Of a stretch of DNA of 62,923 bases, positions 34,342-42,260 are shown piece by piece. Below the pieces are notes generated by a model. It ran no database searches. It was not told the DNA's origin and saw nothing but the letters and a program-made list of their open reading frames with translations. The DNA is from Candidatus Solibacter sp. (GTDB lineage: Bacteria > Acidobacteriota > Terriglobia > Bryobacterales > Bryobacteraceae): positions 1 to 62,923 of the forward strand of contig PNKE01000036.1 of the NCBI GenBank assembly GCA_013822245.1, read 5' to 3'. The position numbers were made by a program, and so were the translations under genes. How positions within the stretch are numbered: position 1 is the first letter of the stretch; every line of letters begins with the position of its first letter.

Positions 34342-35613
34342 ATGCGGAGCGCGAGGCAATATGGCAGCCGGTTGACACCCCGCGGGGGCGCCGCCGCCGT
34401 GCTGTTTGCGGCGGCCGTGGTTGGAGCGCCCGGTGTGGGCGGGCAGAGCCTGTTGAGATCGGCCCAGGGCGGGCCGCCGTCCATCATCGGGACCGACTCG
34501 GCGGTGTTTGAGGCGCGCGAGGCAAGGACCGACCTGCCGTGCCTGGTCGAACCCGTTAAGCCCTTGCTTGGCTTTGACTTACGATTCCACGCCGGCTATG
34601 AGATCCGGGTTCCGCTCAAGGAACTGGCCGGGTATGAGAACCTGCTGACCATCGTATTTCGCGTCACATCGGAAAAAGAAGGCGAATCTCCTGTTTACTT
34701 TCAGCAGCGCATCCACGTCCCATCAATAGAAGCAGATGCGAAGGGAGATGCGTTCCTTCAGGGTTCATTCGATCTGGGCGAAGGCCGTTATAGGATCGAC
34801 TGGCTGATGAGGGACCGCCTGGAACGGGTATGTTCACAATATTGGGACGCCGAAGCCAAGCTGCCCGAGAAGGACAGCCAGTTGACGTTGACGCTGGCGG
34901 CGGGGCGCATCGAGGCCAGCGAAAAGGAGAGCTTCGCCGAGGAACCGCCGGTGGAGCGGGCCGAGGCGGAGAGTCCGGTGGACGTGAAGGTGATGGTGAA
35001 TTTCGCGCCGCAGAATGCGCTGTCGGCGGCGTTGCGTCCGGTGGACACGGCGGCGCTGGTTTCGATACTGCGGCAGTTTCAGCGCGAACCGCGGATCCAT
35101 CGCTTTTCGGTGGTGGCCTTCAACCTGCAGCAGCAGAAGGTGCTCTACCGCCAGCAATCGGGCGGCAATATCGACATTCCGGCGATCGGCAAGGCGGTGG
35201 AGTCGCTGCAACTGGGCACGGTCGACATGGCGGCGTTGCAGCAGAAGCACTCGGAGACGGAGTTTCTGTCAAACCTGATCCGGACCGAACTCGCCGACGA
35301 GAACCCGCCCGACGCGCTGGTGTTTGCCGGGCCGAAGGCGATGCTGGAGCGCAATGTGCCGGCCGAGGAGTTGGAGGCGGTGGGGCCGATCGAGTATCCG
35401 GTTTTTTACATGAACTACAATCTGAACCCGCAGAACAACCCGTGGCGGGATTCGATCGGCAATGCGGTGCGCATCCTCAAGGGCATCGAATACACCATCT
35501 CGCGGCCCAAGGACCTGTGGAACGCGGTGACCGAGATCGTTTCGAAGGTTGTACAATCCAAGACAGGGAAGAAGAGCGCCACGGCCAGGCTGGCCGTGCA
35601 AACCGGGTTATGA
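34342..35613 (+). CDS. Secreted hypothetical protein with a vWA-like C-terminal half lacking MIDAS
   Basis: A 423-residue exported protein. Signal peptide region AAAVLFAAAVVGAPGVGGQS is followed by an N-terminal beta-rich domain (about 50-190; LRFHAGYEIRVPLKELAGY, CSQYWD). The C-terminal half reads like a von Willebrand A-type Rossmann fold: VKVMVNFAPQ, a helix, IHRFSVVAFNLQQQKVLY, DALVFAGPKAM and YPVFYMNYNLNP. The DxSxS metal motif is absent (VNFAPQ at its expected place), so it would not bind Mg in the standard way. This fold assignment is inference. I chose the ATG at 34342 because TATAAG (34309-34314) would start transcription after the ATG at 34315. It overlaps the methyltransferase by four bases. 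Confidence 0.72.
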   Translation: MRSARQYGSRLTPRGGAAAVLFAAAVVGAPGVGGQSLLRSAQGGPPSIIGTDSAVFEAREARTDLPCLVEPVKPLLGFDLRFHAGYEIRVPLKELAGYENLLTIVFRVTSEKEGESPVYFQQRIHVPSIEADAKGDAFLQGSFDLGEGRYRIDWLMRDRLERVCSQYWDAEAKLPEKDSQLTLTLAAGRIEASEKESFAEEPPVERAEAESPVDVKVMVNFAPQNALSAALRPVDTAALVSILRQFQREPRIHRFSVVAFNLQQQKVLYRQQSGGNIDIPAIGKAVESLQLGTVDMAALQQKHSETEFLSNLIRTELADENPPDALVFAGPKAMLERNVPAEELEAVGPIEYPVFYMNYNLNPQNNPWRDSIGNAVRILKGIEYTISRPKDLWNAVTEIVSKVVQSKTGKKSATARLAVQTGL

Positions 35614-36167
35614 GGCACGTGGTCCGATCACTCGTGACGCTGGCGATCCTGGCCGTGCCCGCGCTGGCCATCGATCCGCCCAAACCGAAGCCGGCGAAGC
35701 TGGCTCCATACGTCACCTCGCCGCAGCCCGTGGTGGACAAGATGCTGCAACTGGCCGGGCTGAAGAGCGGTGAAACCGTTTACGACCTCGGCTGCGGCGA
35801 CGGGCGCATCCTGTTCAGCGCGGCGAAGAAGTTCAGCGCCAAGGCCGTGGGCGTCGAGTTGAGCGGCACGCTGGTGCGCCGGACGCGCGAGCAGAGCGAG
35901 ATCATGGGACTCGGCGACCAGGTGAAGGTGATCCAGGGCGACATGATGCAGGTGGATCTGAGGGACGCCGACGTCGTCACGCTGTACCTGCTCACCGAGG
36001 CCAACGACCAGCTCCGGCCGAAGTTCGAAAAGGAACTCAAGGCCGGCGCGCGGGTCGTCTCGCTTGAATTCAAGATGCGCGGCTGGAAGCCATCGAAGGT
36101 GGAAAAGGTGGAAGCGCACCGCCACCCATATACGGTTTACGTCTACGAGATGCCGCAGAATAAGTAG
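35610..36167 (+). CDS. Class I SAM-dependent methyltransferase with signal peptide (lysine-MTase-like)
   Basis: A 185-residue methyltransferase. Motif I is VYDLGCGDGRILFSAAKKFS, followed by AVGVELSGTLVRRTREQ, VIQGDMMQVDLRDADVVTLY and LKAGARVVSLEFKMRGWKP. This pattern recalls the FAM173/ATPSCKMT-like and DOT1-like lysine methyltransferases (inference). Oddly, the N-terminus MRHVVRSLVTLAILAVPALA looks like a cleavable signal peptide, which would export a SAM-dependent enzyme where SAM is not available. It may instead be a membrane anchor. It starts inside the stop of the vWA-like gene, so the two are co-translated. Confidence 0.85.
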   Translation: MRHVVRSLVTLAILAVPALAIDPPKPKPAKLAPYVTSPQPVVDKMLQLAGLKSGETVYDLGCGDGRILFSAAKKFSAKAVGVELSGTLVRRTREQSEIMGLGDQVKVIQGDMMQVDLRDADVVTLYLLTEANDQLRPKFEKELKAGARVVSLEFKMRGWKPSKVEKVEAHRHPYTVYVYEMPQNK

Positions 36168-36313
36168 GTCCTGGGACAGCCGGTCGAAGGGGCCGCGCGG
36201 CAGCGAGGTCCGGCGGGCGGATCGTGTTGGAAGCCGCGCGCGGTTTGCGGGACTCCGGCCACCCTCCGTGCGGGTTGTGCGGCCGGGGCGGGCGTAAGAG
36301 AATCAATAGGTAG

Positions 36314-37273
36314 ATGAAAGAGTTTGACGTCGTCGGCGTCGGCTTGAATGCCACCGACACCATGATCCTGATCCCGCACATGCCGTCCTATGGCGGCAAG
36401 GTGCCTTATCTGGAGGATGTGATGAGTCCCGGCGGCCAGGTGGCCAGCGCCATGGTCTGCTGTTCGATGCTGGGTTTGAAGGCCAAGTACATCGGCACCA
36501 TTGGCGACGACGAGCGGGGCGAGATCCAGATGCAGAGCCTGCTCGGAACGGGCGTCAACCTCGACCACGTGCAGCGCCGCATAGGCTGCCCGAACCAGTC
36601 GGCCTACATCCTGATCGATCAGACCACCGGCGAGCGCACAGTTTTCTGGTCGCGGCCGGACTGCCTGAGAATCGACCCCGGGGAGATCACCGAGGATCAG
36701 ATCACATCGGCCCGGCTGCTCCATATCGACGGCCACGACACCGCCGCCGTCGCCCACGCCGCGCGCATCGCCCGCGCCAACGGCATTCCGGTCACCGTCG
36801 ATGTCGACACCATCTACAAGGGCTTCGAAAACGTGCTGCCGTTTGTGGATTACCTGATCACGTCGAGCGAGTTCCCTGAACGCTGGACCGGCGAGGCCGA
36901 TCCTTTCAAAGCCCTCACGCTGCTTCAGGAAACCTACGGCATGAAGGTGGCCGCCATGACGCTCGGCGCCCACGGCGCGCTGGCCCGCTTCGAGGGCGAT
37001 TACCACTACTCGCCGGCCTTTGTCGTCAACTGCCTGGACACCACCGGCGCCGGCGACGTCTTCCATGGGGCGTTCTGCTACTCGGTGGTGCGGGGCTATT
37101 CGCTGGCCGAATCGCTCGAGTTCTCCAACGCCATGGCCGCGCTGAACTGCACCGCCATGGGCGCCCGCGGCCGGATCGCCGCCGAGGCCGATGCCCGCGC
37201 GCTCATGGCCCGCGGCGAACGGCGCGCCAAGCCCGACTTCACGAAATACTGGGCGGGACCCATCACCGGATGA
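36314..37273 (+). CDS. PfkB-family carbohydrate kinase
   Basis: A 319-residue ribokinase-fold sugar/nucleoside kinase. The N-terminal DVVGVGLNATDTMILIPHMP and PGGQVASAMVCCSMLGLKA form the substrate lid region. The C-terminal signature LDTTGAGDVFHGAFCYSVV holds the catalytic aspartate and anion hole. The substrate cannot be deduced, and a second PfkB gene lies at 42217-43134. It overlaps the rhomboid gene by four bases (ATGA). The 146 bases upstream hold nothing I recognise. The plus-strand base bias changes from G-rich to C-rich inside this gene. Confidence 0.92.
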   Translation: MKEFDVVGVGLNATDTMILIPHMPSYGGKVPYLEDVMSPGGQVASAMVCCSMLGLKAKYIGTIGDDERGEIQMQSLLGTGVNLDHVQRRIGCPNQSAYILIDQTTGERTVFWSRPDCLRIDPGEITEDQITSARLLHIDGHDTAAVAHAARIARANGIPVTVDVDTIYKGFENVLPFVDYLITSSEFPERWTGEADPFKALTLLQETYGMKVAAMTLGAHGALARFEGDYHYSPAFVVNCLDTTGAGDVFHGAFCYSVVRGYSLAESLEFSNAMAALNCTAMGARGRIAAEADARALMARGERRAKPDFTKYWAGPITG

Positions 37274-37935
37274 TCCCCATCCGCGACAGCCAGCAGAGCT
37301 ATTCCAAGCCCGTCGTGACGGCGGTGCTGATCGCCGTCAACGTCTTCGTCTTCCTGTTCCAGCGCTCGCTGGACCCCTACACCCAGCGCGATTTCACCTT
37401 CATGTTCGGCTTCGTACCCGACAATTTCGCGTGGGTCAACATCTTCACCTCCATGTTCATGCACGGCGGCTGGATGCACCTCATCGGCAACATGCTGTTC
37501 CTGTGGATCTTCGGCGACAACGTCGAGGACATCCTGGGACGCGGCAAGTACCTGCTGTTCTACGTCCTTTGCGGCGTGGCGGCGGCGCTGGCCCAATACG
37601 CCATCAACCCCGATTCCCGCGTGCCCATGGTCGGCGCCAGCGGCGCCATCTTCGGCGTCATGGGGGCCTATGCGCTCAAATTCCCGCACTCGCGCATTGT
37701 CATGATCGGCTGGATGCTGTTCGTCTTCAGCTTTGAGGTGCCGGCCTGGCTGGTGATGCTGTACTTCATCGTCTTCCAGTTCATCGAGGGCTTCTCGTCG
37801 ATCGGCGACGTGTTCGCCCAGACCGGCGGCACGGCGTTTTTCGCCCACATCGGGGGGTTCCTGGCCGGCATGGCGCTCATCTTCCTGTTCAAAACCCGAG
37901 ACCGCTACCACGACCGCCGCGACCTGACGTGGTAG
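37270..37935 (+). CDS. Rhomboid-family intramembrane serine protease
   Basis: A 221-residue six-helix membrane protease. The catalytic serine is Ser124 in VGASGAIFGVMGAY and the partner histidine is His193 in FFAHIGGFLAGM. The HGGWMHLIGNMLFLWIFGDN segment supplies the oxyanion-hole His70 and Asn74. The proline/charge-rich N-terminus MIPIRDSQQSYSKP is common in bacterial homologues. It would cleave single-pass membrane proteins; the substrate is unknown. It is translated from an ATGA overlap with the PfkB kinase. Confidence 0.94.
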   Translation: MIPIRDSQQSYSKPVVTAVLIAVNVFVFLFQRSLDPYTQRDFTFMFGFVPDNFAWVNIFTSMFMHGGWMHLIGNMLFLWIFGDNVEDILGRGKYLLFYVLCGVAAALAQYAINPDSRVPMVGASGAIFGVMGAYALKFPHSRIVMIGWMLFVFSFEVPAWLVMLYFIVFQFIEGFSSIGDVFAQTGGTAFFAHIGGFLAGMALIFLFKTRDRYHDRRDLTW

Positions 37936-37955
37936 CCCCGACTGGACTATAAACC

Positions 37956-38702
37956 ATGTTCTACCCGCCATTGCTTGATCTCGACAACGCCCCTGAGCTG
38001 GACGCGCTCGCCATCGCCGCCCACCCCGACGACATCGAACAGACCTGCGGCGGCGCACTGATGAAGATGCAGGAGATGGGCTACGTCACCGGCGCGCTCG
38101 ACCTCACCGCCGGCGACATGGGCACCCGCGGAACACCGGAAATCCGCATGCGCGAGGCCCGCGACGCCGCCGCGATCCTGCGCCTCGCGTTCCGCGAGAA
38201 CCTCCAGATGCCCGACGCCCGCCTGGAGAACAACATCGCGCTCAAGATGACGCTCATGGGCGTCATCCGCCGTCTGAAACCCAAAACCGTCATCCTGCCC
38301 TACTGGGAGGCCCGCCATCCGGACCACTACATGGCGTCGATCCTGGGCTTCGAAGCGTCGTTCCTGGCCGGGTTGACGAAGATGGACGATCAGTCGCCGC
38401 CCCATCGCCCGCGCAAGGTGGTCTACGCGTCGATGTACGCGCCCGTCACGCCGTCGTTCGTCGTCGACATCACGCCCTACTTCGAACGCCGCATGGAATC
38501 GCTGTTTGCCTACAAGTCGCAGTACGCCGAACAGACCGAGGGCGGCAGCCTGTTTCCCAACCGCGAGGAGATCACTGACCGCCTCCATTCCATCGCCCGC
38601 TACTACGGCAACCTGATCGGCTCGAAGTACGGCGAACCCTATGTGGTGAGGGAGACCATGCGCGTCGACGACATCGTCGCCATGGGCAGCAGGACGTTCT
38701 AA
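37956..38702 (+). CDS. bshB1: Bacillithiol biosynthesis deacetylase BshB1
   Basis: A 248-residue zinc N-acetylglucosaminyl-malate deacetylase of the PIG-L/LmbE family. The AHPDD zinc motif is at residues 22-26 (IAAHPDDIEQTCGGAL). The BshB1-type GDMGTRGTPEIRMREARDAA and WEARHPDHYMAS follow, and the C-terminus has the YKSQYAEQTEGG and YYGNLIGSKYGEPY segments seen in this subgroup. It makes GlcN-malate for bacillithiol, a thiol also reported in Acidobacteriota. bshA and bshC are not in the window. It lies 20 bases after the rhomboid gene. Confidence 0.92.
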   Translation: MFYPPLLDLDNAPELDALAIAAHPDDIEQTCGGALMKMQEMGYVTGALDLTAGDMGTRGTPEIRMREARDAAAILRLAFRENLQMPDARLENNIALKMTLMGVIRRLKPKTVILPYWEARHPDHYMASILGFEASFLAGLTKMDDQSPPHRPRKVVYASMYAPVTPSFVVDITPYFERRMESLFAYKSQYAEQTEGGSLFPNREEITDRLHSIARYYGNLIGSKYGEPYVVRETMRVDDIVAMGSRTF

Positions 38703-38704
38703 CC

Positions 38705-39031
38705 ATGTTTATCGGAAACGTCGCGGCCCGAGCCGAATTCGGCGAGTCGAAGATGGGCAGGGTCCTCCTCGCCGCCGGGGATCACCTTTACGCCGGACTG
38801 AATTGCTTTCTGCCCGGCCAGGAACACAAAGCCCACATCCACGCCGATCAGGACAAGATGTACGTCATCGTCGAAGGCCACGGCGAAGCCTCGGTGGGCG
38901 GGGAGGTCCGCCCCGTCCGCACCGGCGACATGGTGTTCGCGCCCGCCGGCATCATCCACGGAATGAAAAACACGGGCGGCGGCAACCTCGTGGTTCTGGT
39001 CGTCTTCTCACCCCCGCGAACAAAGAAATGA
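38705..39031 (+). CDS. Small cupin-domain protein
   Basis: A 108-residue single-cupin protein. Motif 1 is HKAHIHADQDKMYVIVEGHG with metal-binding histidines, and motif 2 is GDMVFAPAGIIHGMKNTGGG with the final histidine. A Mn or Fe site is expected; the reaction is unknown. It lies two bases after bshB1 and its stop overlaps the beta-lactamase start (ATGA), so rhomboid, bshB1, cupin and beta-lactamase look like one operon. Confidence 0.9.
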   Translation: MFIGNVAARAEFGESKMGRVLLAAGDHLYAGLNCFLPGQEHKAHIHADQDKMYVIVEGHGEASVGGEVRPVRTGDMVFAPAGIIHGMKNTGGGNLVVLVVFSPPRTKK

Positions 39032-39903
39032 CTTCCCTTCTGTTGCTGGCTCTCCTCGCGCAACCCGATTTCGCCGCGCTCGAAAAACAGACCGGCGCCC
39101 GCATCGGCGTCGCCATCCGCCACATTGAATCGGGCCGCTCCTGGGACTGGCGCGCCGGCGAGCGTTTCCCGGCGATGAGCGTTTACAAGTACCCCATCGC
39201 CATCGCCGTGCTCAAGGCTGTGGACGGCGGGCGGCTCAAACTCGATCAGCCCATCACCATCGGCCAGGCCGACATCCGCGACGGAATGAGTTCCTTCCTC
39301 GACAACACAAAACTGCCCGCGCCCCGCCAGTTCACCGTCCGCGAACTGATCTCCGGCATGGTCTCCCATAGCGGCAATACGGCCTGCGACATGCTGCTCT
39401 CACGCATCGGCGGCCCCGCCGAAGTGACGCGCGTCCTGCGCGCGCTCGGCATCAGCGGCATGAGCGTCGACCTCGACGAACGCGACATGGGCCGCGAAAT
39501 CATCCGTCTCGGACCCCGCGCCTTCGACCGCGATGGCCGCAACTCATCCTCGCCCGCCGCCATGGTCTCTCTCCTCAAGATGACCCAGCGCGCCGAGCTG
39601 CAACTCAAACCGGAGTCCCAGCGGCTCATCATCCGCGTCCTCGCCGAAACCGCCACCGGCGCCCGCCGCCTGAAGGCCGGTCTGCCGCCGGGCACGCCGC
39701 TCTGGCATAAGACCGGCACCGGCCACCGCATCAATGGCGTCAACCTGGCCACCAACGACGTAGGTTTCTTCCGGCTCCCTGACGGCTCTCACGCCGCCAT
39801 CGCCGTCTTCGTCAAACTCGGCACGGTCCCCGACCCGCAACTTGAAGCCGCCATCGCCCAGGCCGCGCGCCAGGCCTACGCGCTCGCCTTGGGCTCGAAG
39901 TAA
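39028..39903 (+). CDS. Class A serine beta-lactamase-like protein
   Basis: A 291-residue penicillin-recognising enzyme. The nucleophile motif is Ser51-V-Y-K54 in FPAMSVYKYPIAIAVLK, and KTG is at 228-230 (WHKTGTG). The second motif is Ser115-Gly-Asn in MVSHSGNTACDML, replacing the usual SDN. Glu151 in DLDERDM is the likely general base, as in PER/VEB-like subclass A2 enzymes. The N-terminus MTSLLLLALLAQPD is a short signal peptide. I chose the ATG at 39028 because it overlaps the cupin stop. The longer open frame upstream is out of frame with the cupin. Activity is likely but the SGN variant adds doubt. Confidence 0.88.
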   Translation: MTSLLLLALLAQPDFAALEKQTGARIGVAIRHIESGRSWDWRAGERFPAMSVYKYPIAIAVLKAVDGGRLKLDQPITIGQADIRDGMSSFLDNTKLPAPRQFTVRELISGMVSHSGNTACDMLLSRIGGPAEVTRVLRALGISGMSVDLDERDMGREIIRLGPRAFDRDGRNSSSPAAMVSLLKMTQRAELQLKPESQRLIIRVLAETATGARRLKAGLPPGTPLWHKTGTGHRINGVNLATNDVGFFRLPDGSHAAIAVFVKLGTVPDPQLEAAIAQAARQAYALALGSK

Positions 39904-40700
39904 AACTCGCCGCCGGCCACGATTTCCGCCGGTCCGCGCATCCTCAGCGCTTTGCCCTCGGCGGTGAATTCCAGCGGCCCGGCCAGCGTGCGCACGGTGA
40001 CAGGACTCTGTACCAGTCCGCGCGCCATCGCCGCCGCCACCGCGCCCGTCGAGCCTGTCCCGCTCGACATCGTGAACCCCGCGCCGCGCTCGAAGAACCT
40101 CACGTCCAGCGTGTGCCTGTCCACCACGCGCACGAAGCTTACGTTCGTCCGCCTCGGGAACTGCGGGTGGCGCTCCACCATCGCGCCCATGTCTTTCCAG
40201 TTGAAATCGAAATCCTCGGCGAAGAAGGCGCACTGCGGGTTGCCGACATAGAGAATGGTGCACTCGCGCGCGCCACCGGGCAGTGAAAGCAGGAATCGCA
40301 GGTGGCCCGGCTCGATCACGGCCTCGCCCATGTTCATCTCGAACTGATAGTTCAGGCCCCGGCGTTCAAGCAGCCGCAACTGCTTGGCTCCAGCGCCGGT
40401 CCGGATGACGATTTCCTCGCCCGCCAGCCCGGAGTCGCACAGAAACGCCGCCGCGCAGCGCGTCCCGTTGCCTGAAATCTCGGCCTCGCCGCCATCGGGA
40501 TTGAACAGCCGGATCGATGCCGGGCTGCCGCTTACCGGCCCTGTCACCAGCATCCAGCCGTCGGCGCCTGCCCCGGCGTTGCGGTCACAGATCGCCACCG
40601 CCGCCTCTGCCAGCATCGCCTCGGCCGGGGCTTCGTGCGACCAGGTGAGTAGAAAGTCGTTTCGCGCGCCGTGCGCTTTCGTGAAGGGGATTCTCAACAT
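39876..40700 (-). CDS. DapF-family racemase/epimerase with Ser in place of the second catalytic Cys
   Basis: A 274-residue two-domain proline-racemase-fold protein. The N-terminal half has FTKAHGARNDFLLTW and the first catalytic cysteine Cys82 in ISGNGTRCAAAFL, as in diaminopimelate epimerase. In the second half the usual ERGAGETxACGTGACA reads ERGAGFTMSSGTGSTGA, so the second catalytic cysteine is Ser213. DapF normally needs both cysteines, so meso-DAP synthesis is uncertain and a related epimerase or dehydratase is possible. No lysine-pathway gene is adjacent. It overlaps the beta-lactamase end by 28 bases, tail to tail. Confidence 0.85.
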   Translation of the reverse strand: MLRIPFTKAHGARNDFLLTWSHEAPAEAMLAEAAVAICDRNAGAGADGWMLVTGPVSGSPASIRLFNPDGGEAEISGNGTRCAAAFLCDSGLAGEEIVIRTGAGAKQLRLLERRGLNYQFEMNMGEAVIEPGHLRFLLSLPGGARECTILYVGNPQCAFFAEDFDFNWKDMGAMVERHPQFPRRTNVSFVRVVDRHTLDVRFFERGAGFTMSSGTGSTGAVAAAMARGLVQSPVTVRTLAGPLEFTAEGKALRMRGPAEIVAGGEFYFEPKASA

Positions 40701-40706
40701 GGTTGC

Positions 40707-42260
40707 CTATTGGATGTGCCGCCAGATTTCGACCACGGGCGAACCCTTGACCGCATACATTCTCACACACTCGAACCGCCGCGGTCCGCGCCTCAAACGC
40801 TGCATGGCCGCCGACACCTTGTCGCCGGAATACGCAATCGCCCAGTCCTCCTTGAGCAGCGTCTCCGGTCTCATCGCCGCCGCCAGCCACGGTGGCCGCT
40901 CAACTTCGTGAAACCCTTCGCGCAACGGGATCCCGGCCGTCCTCAGGATCCCGGATAAATCGCCGAAGCTCGTGAAGATGCCCTCGCCCGCCTTGTAGCG
41001 CGGCCCCAGATACTCGGCGGCATGCCTGGTCCACGTCCTGCGGCCCTCGGAGTTCACCCTTGATTCCTTCCAACAGATCCAACTCTCCGGCCCAGGCTCG
41101 ACCAGCCACGGCGAGATCACCACCGCCGCCAGCACCCCCGCCGCCCAGCCGCGCCATCTTGCCGGCACGGCAGCGGCCAGCGCCGCCAGAGCCAGGGCGG
41201 CCAGCGGCATCGCCGCCATCCCGTAGCGCGTGTTGTAATGCGTGTTCGGCCACAGGTGCGGCACGAAGATCGGCGTGCCCGACGAATACAGGCTCATCAC
41301 ATAAAACGCCGGCAGCGCCACGCACAGCGCCAGCGCCACCCACGCCCGCTTCCAGATCGCCGCCGCCGCGCCCGCAAGACTGAGAAGCGCCAGCGGCCAG
41401 CCCAGACAGAGCCGCGCCGCCGCCGAGACGTACTGAAGCGACACCGCCCAGTCATGCTCGCCCGGATACGGCGCCATGCCGCCGTCACGCGCCCGCTGGT
41501 AGATCGCCTTCGCCGACCAGTAGCCGTTGTAGAACTCCAGCGGATTCGAAAACAGCACCCAGTTATGCGCCAGCCAATAGAGCGGACCCGCCGACGCAAT
41601 CGCCGCCGCAATGAACGCGTCGCGCAGCCTGTGCTTCGACACACAGATCACCGCCGCCGTCACCACCGGGATGAGGAACCAGAACTCATACCGCGTCAGC
41701 GTGCCCATCAGCGTAAACAAGCCCGCCGCCGCCGCCCAGCGCCATCCGCCGTCTTTCACATTCGCCAGCGCCCACACCGCGCCGGCGAAGGCGCAGAGCG
41801 CAATCGGCTCGGTCATTGGCGCGCTTTGCAGGTACAGCAGGTTCGGATTCAGCGCCCACGCCGCCAGCGCAGCCCACCCGGCGGCTTCGGACGCGAACAC
41901 CCTCCTCATGCCGAGAAACGCCAGCAACCCGCCCAGCACGTAACACGCCGCCACCGGAATCACGCCGCCCATCCCGCTACGCCACATCGCGTCGTCGCGC
42001 ACCCACGGCGCCATCAACGCGTGCGGCAGCGGCAGCCAAACGGTGCCGATCTGTTCGTAGCCCGGCTCGCGGGCGTCGAAAATCCTCCGGGCAATGTTCA
42101 GATGCGCTTCGGCGTCGCCGTACCACAGGGTCCAGCCGTTCGACGCGGTGACATGGACCGCGCCCGCGCTCAGCACGGCCAGCAGCGCCAGAGCCAGCCA
42201 TGCCGTCCAGCGCCGCCTAAAACCTCGTGAAGCGCCTGAACTCGTCAAAGCGTGCGTCAA
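40707..42260 (-). CDS. Multi-spanning membrane glycosyltransferase, GT39/PMT-like
   Basis: A 517-residue polytopic membrane protein with about ten helices. The first periplasmic loop carries DAEAHLNIARRIFDA, equivalent to the acidic catalytic motif of GT-C glycosyltransferases (GT39/GT83, ArnT-like). GTLTRYEFWFLIP and VPHLWPNTHYNTRYGMA are further GT-C features. The C-terminal soluble part (about 420-517) is family-variable. The donor would be a polyprenyl-phosphate sugar; the acceptor is unknown. The start codon is TTG at 42260 and lies inside the end of the PfkB kinase gene. A later TTG at 42248 is an alternative. Confidence 0.8.
   Translation of the reverse strand: MTHALTSSGASRGFRRRWTAWLALALLAVLSAGAVHVTASNGWTLWYGDAEAHLNIARRIFDAREPGYEQIGTVWLPLPHALMAPWVRDDAMWRSGMGGVIPVAACYVLGGLLAFLGMRRVFASEAAGWAALAAWALNPNLLYLQSAPMTEPIALCAFAGAVWALANVKDGGWRWAAAAGLFTLMGTLTRYEFWFLIPVVTAAVICVSKHRLRDAFIAAAIASAGPLYWLAHNWVLFSNPLEFYNGYWSAKAIYQRARDGGMAPYPGEHDWAVSLQYVSAAARLCLGWPLALLSLAGAAAAIWKRAWVALALCVALPAFYVMSLYSSGTPIFVPHLWPNTHYNTRYGMAAMPLAALALAALAAAVPARWRGWAAGVLAAVVISPWLVEPGPESWICWKESRVNSEGRRTWTRHAAEYLGPRYKAGEGIFTSFGDLSGILRTAGIPLREGFHEVERPPWLAAAMRPETLLKEDWAIAYSGDKVSAAMQRLRRGPRRFECVRMYAVKGSPVVEIWRHIQ

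Noticed and set aside
34830-35609. Upstream extension of the methyltransferase frame
   Set aside because: Overlaps the secreted vWA-like gene in another frame; the ATG at 35610 gives a signal peptide and ATGA coupling.
36168-36313. dif-like or replication-terminus site at the base-bias switch
   Set aside because: I looked for a dif-type inverted 11-mer pair and saw none; the switch itself is only visible as a change in base bias.
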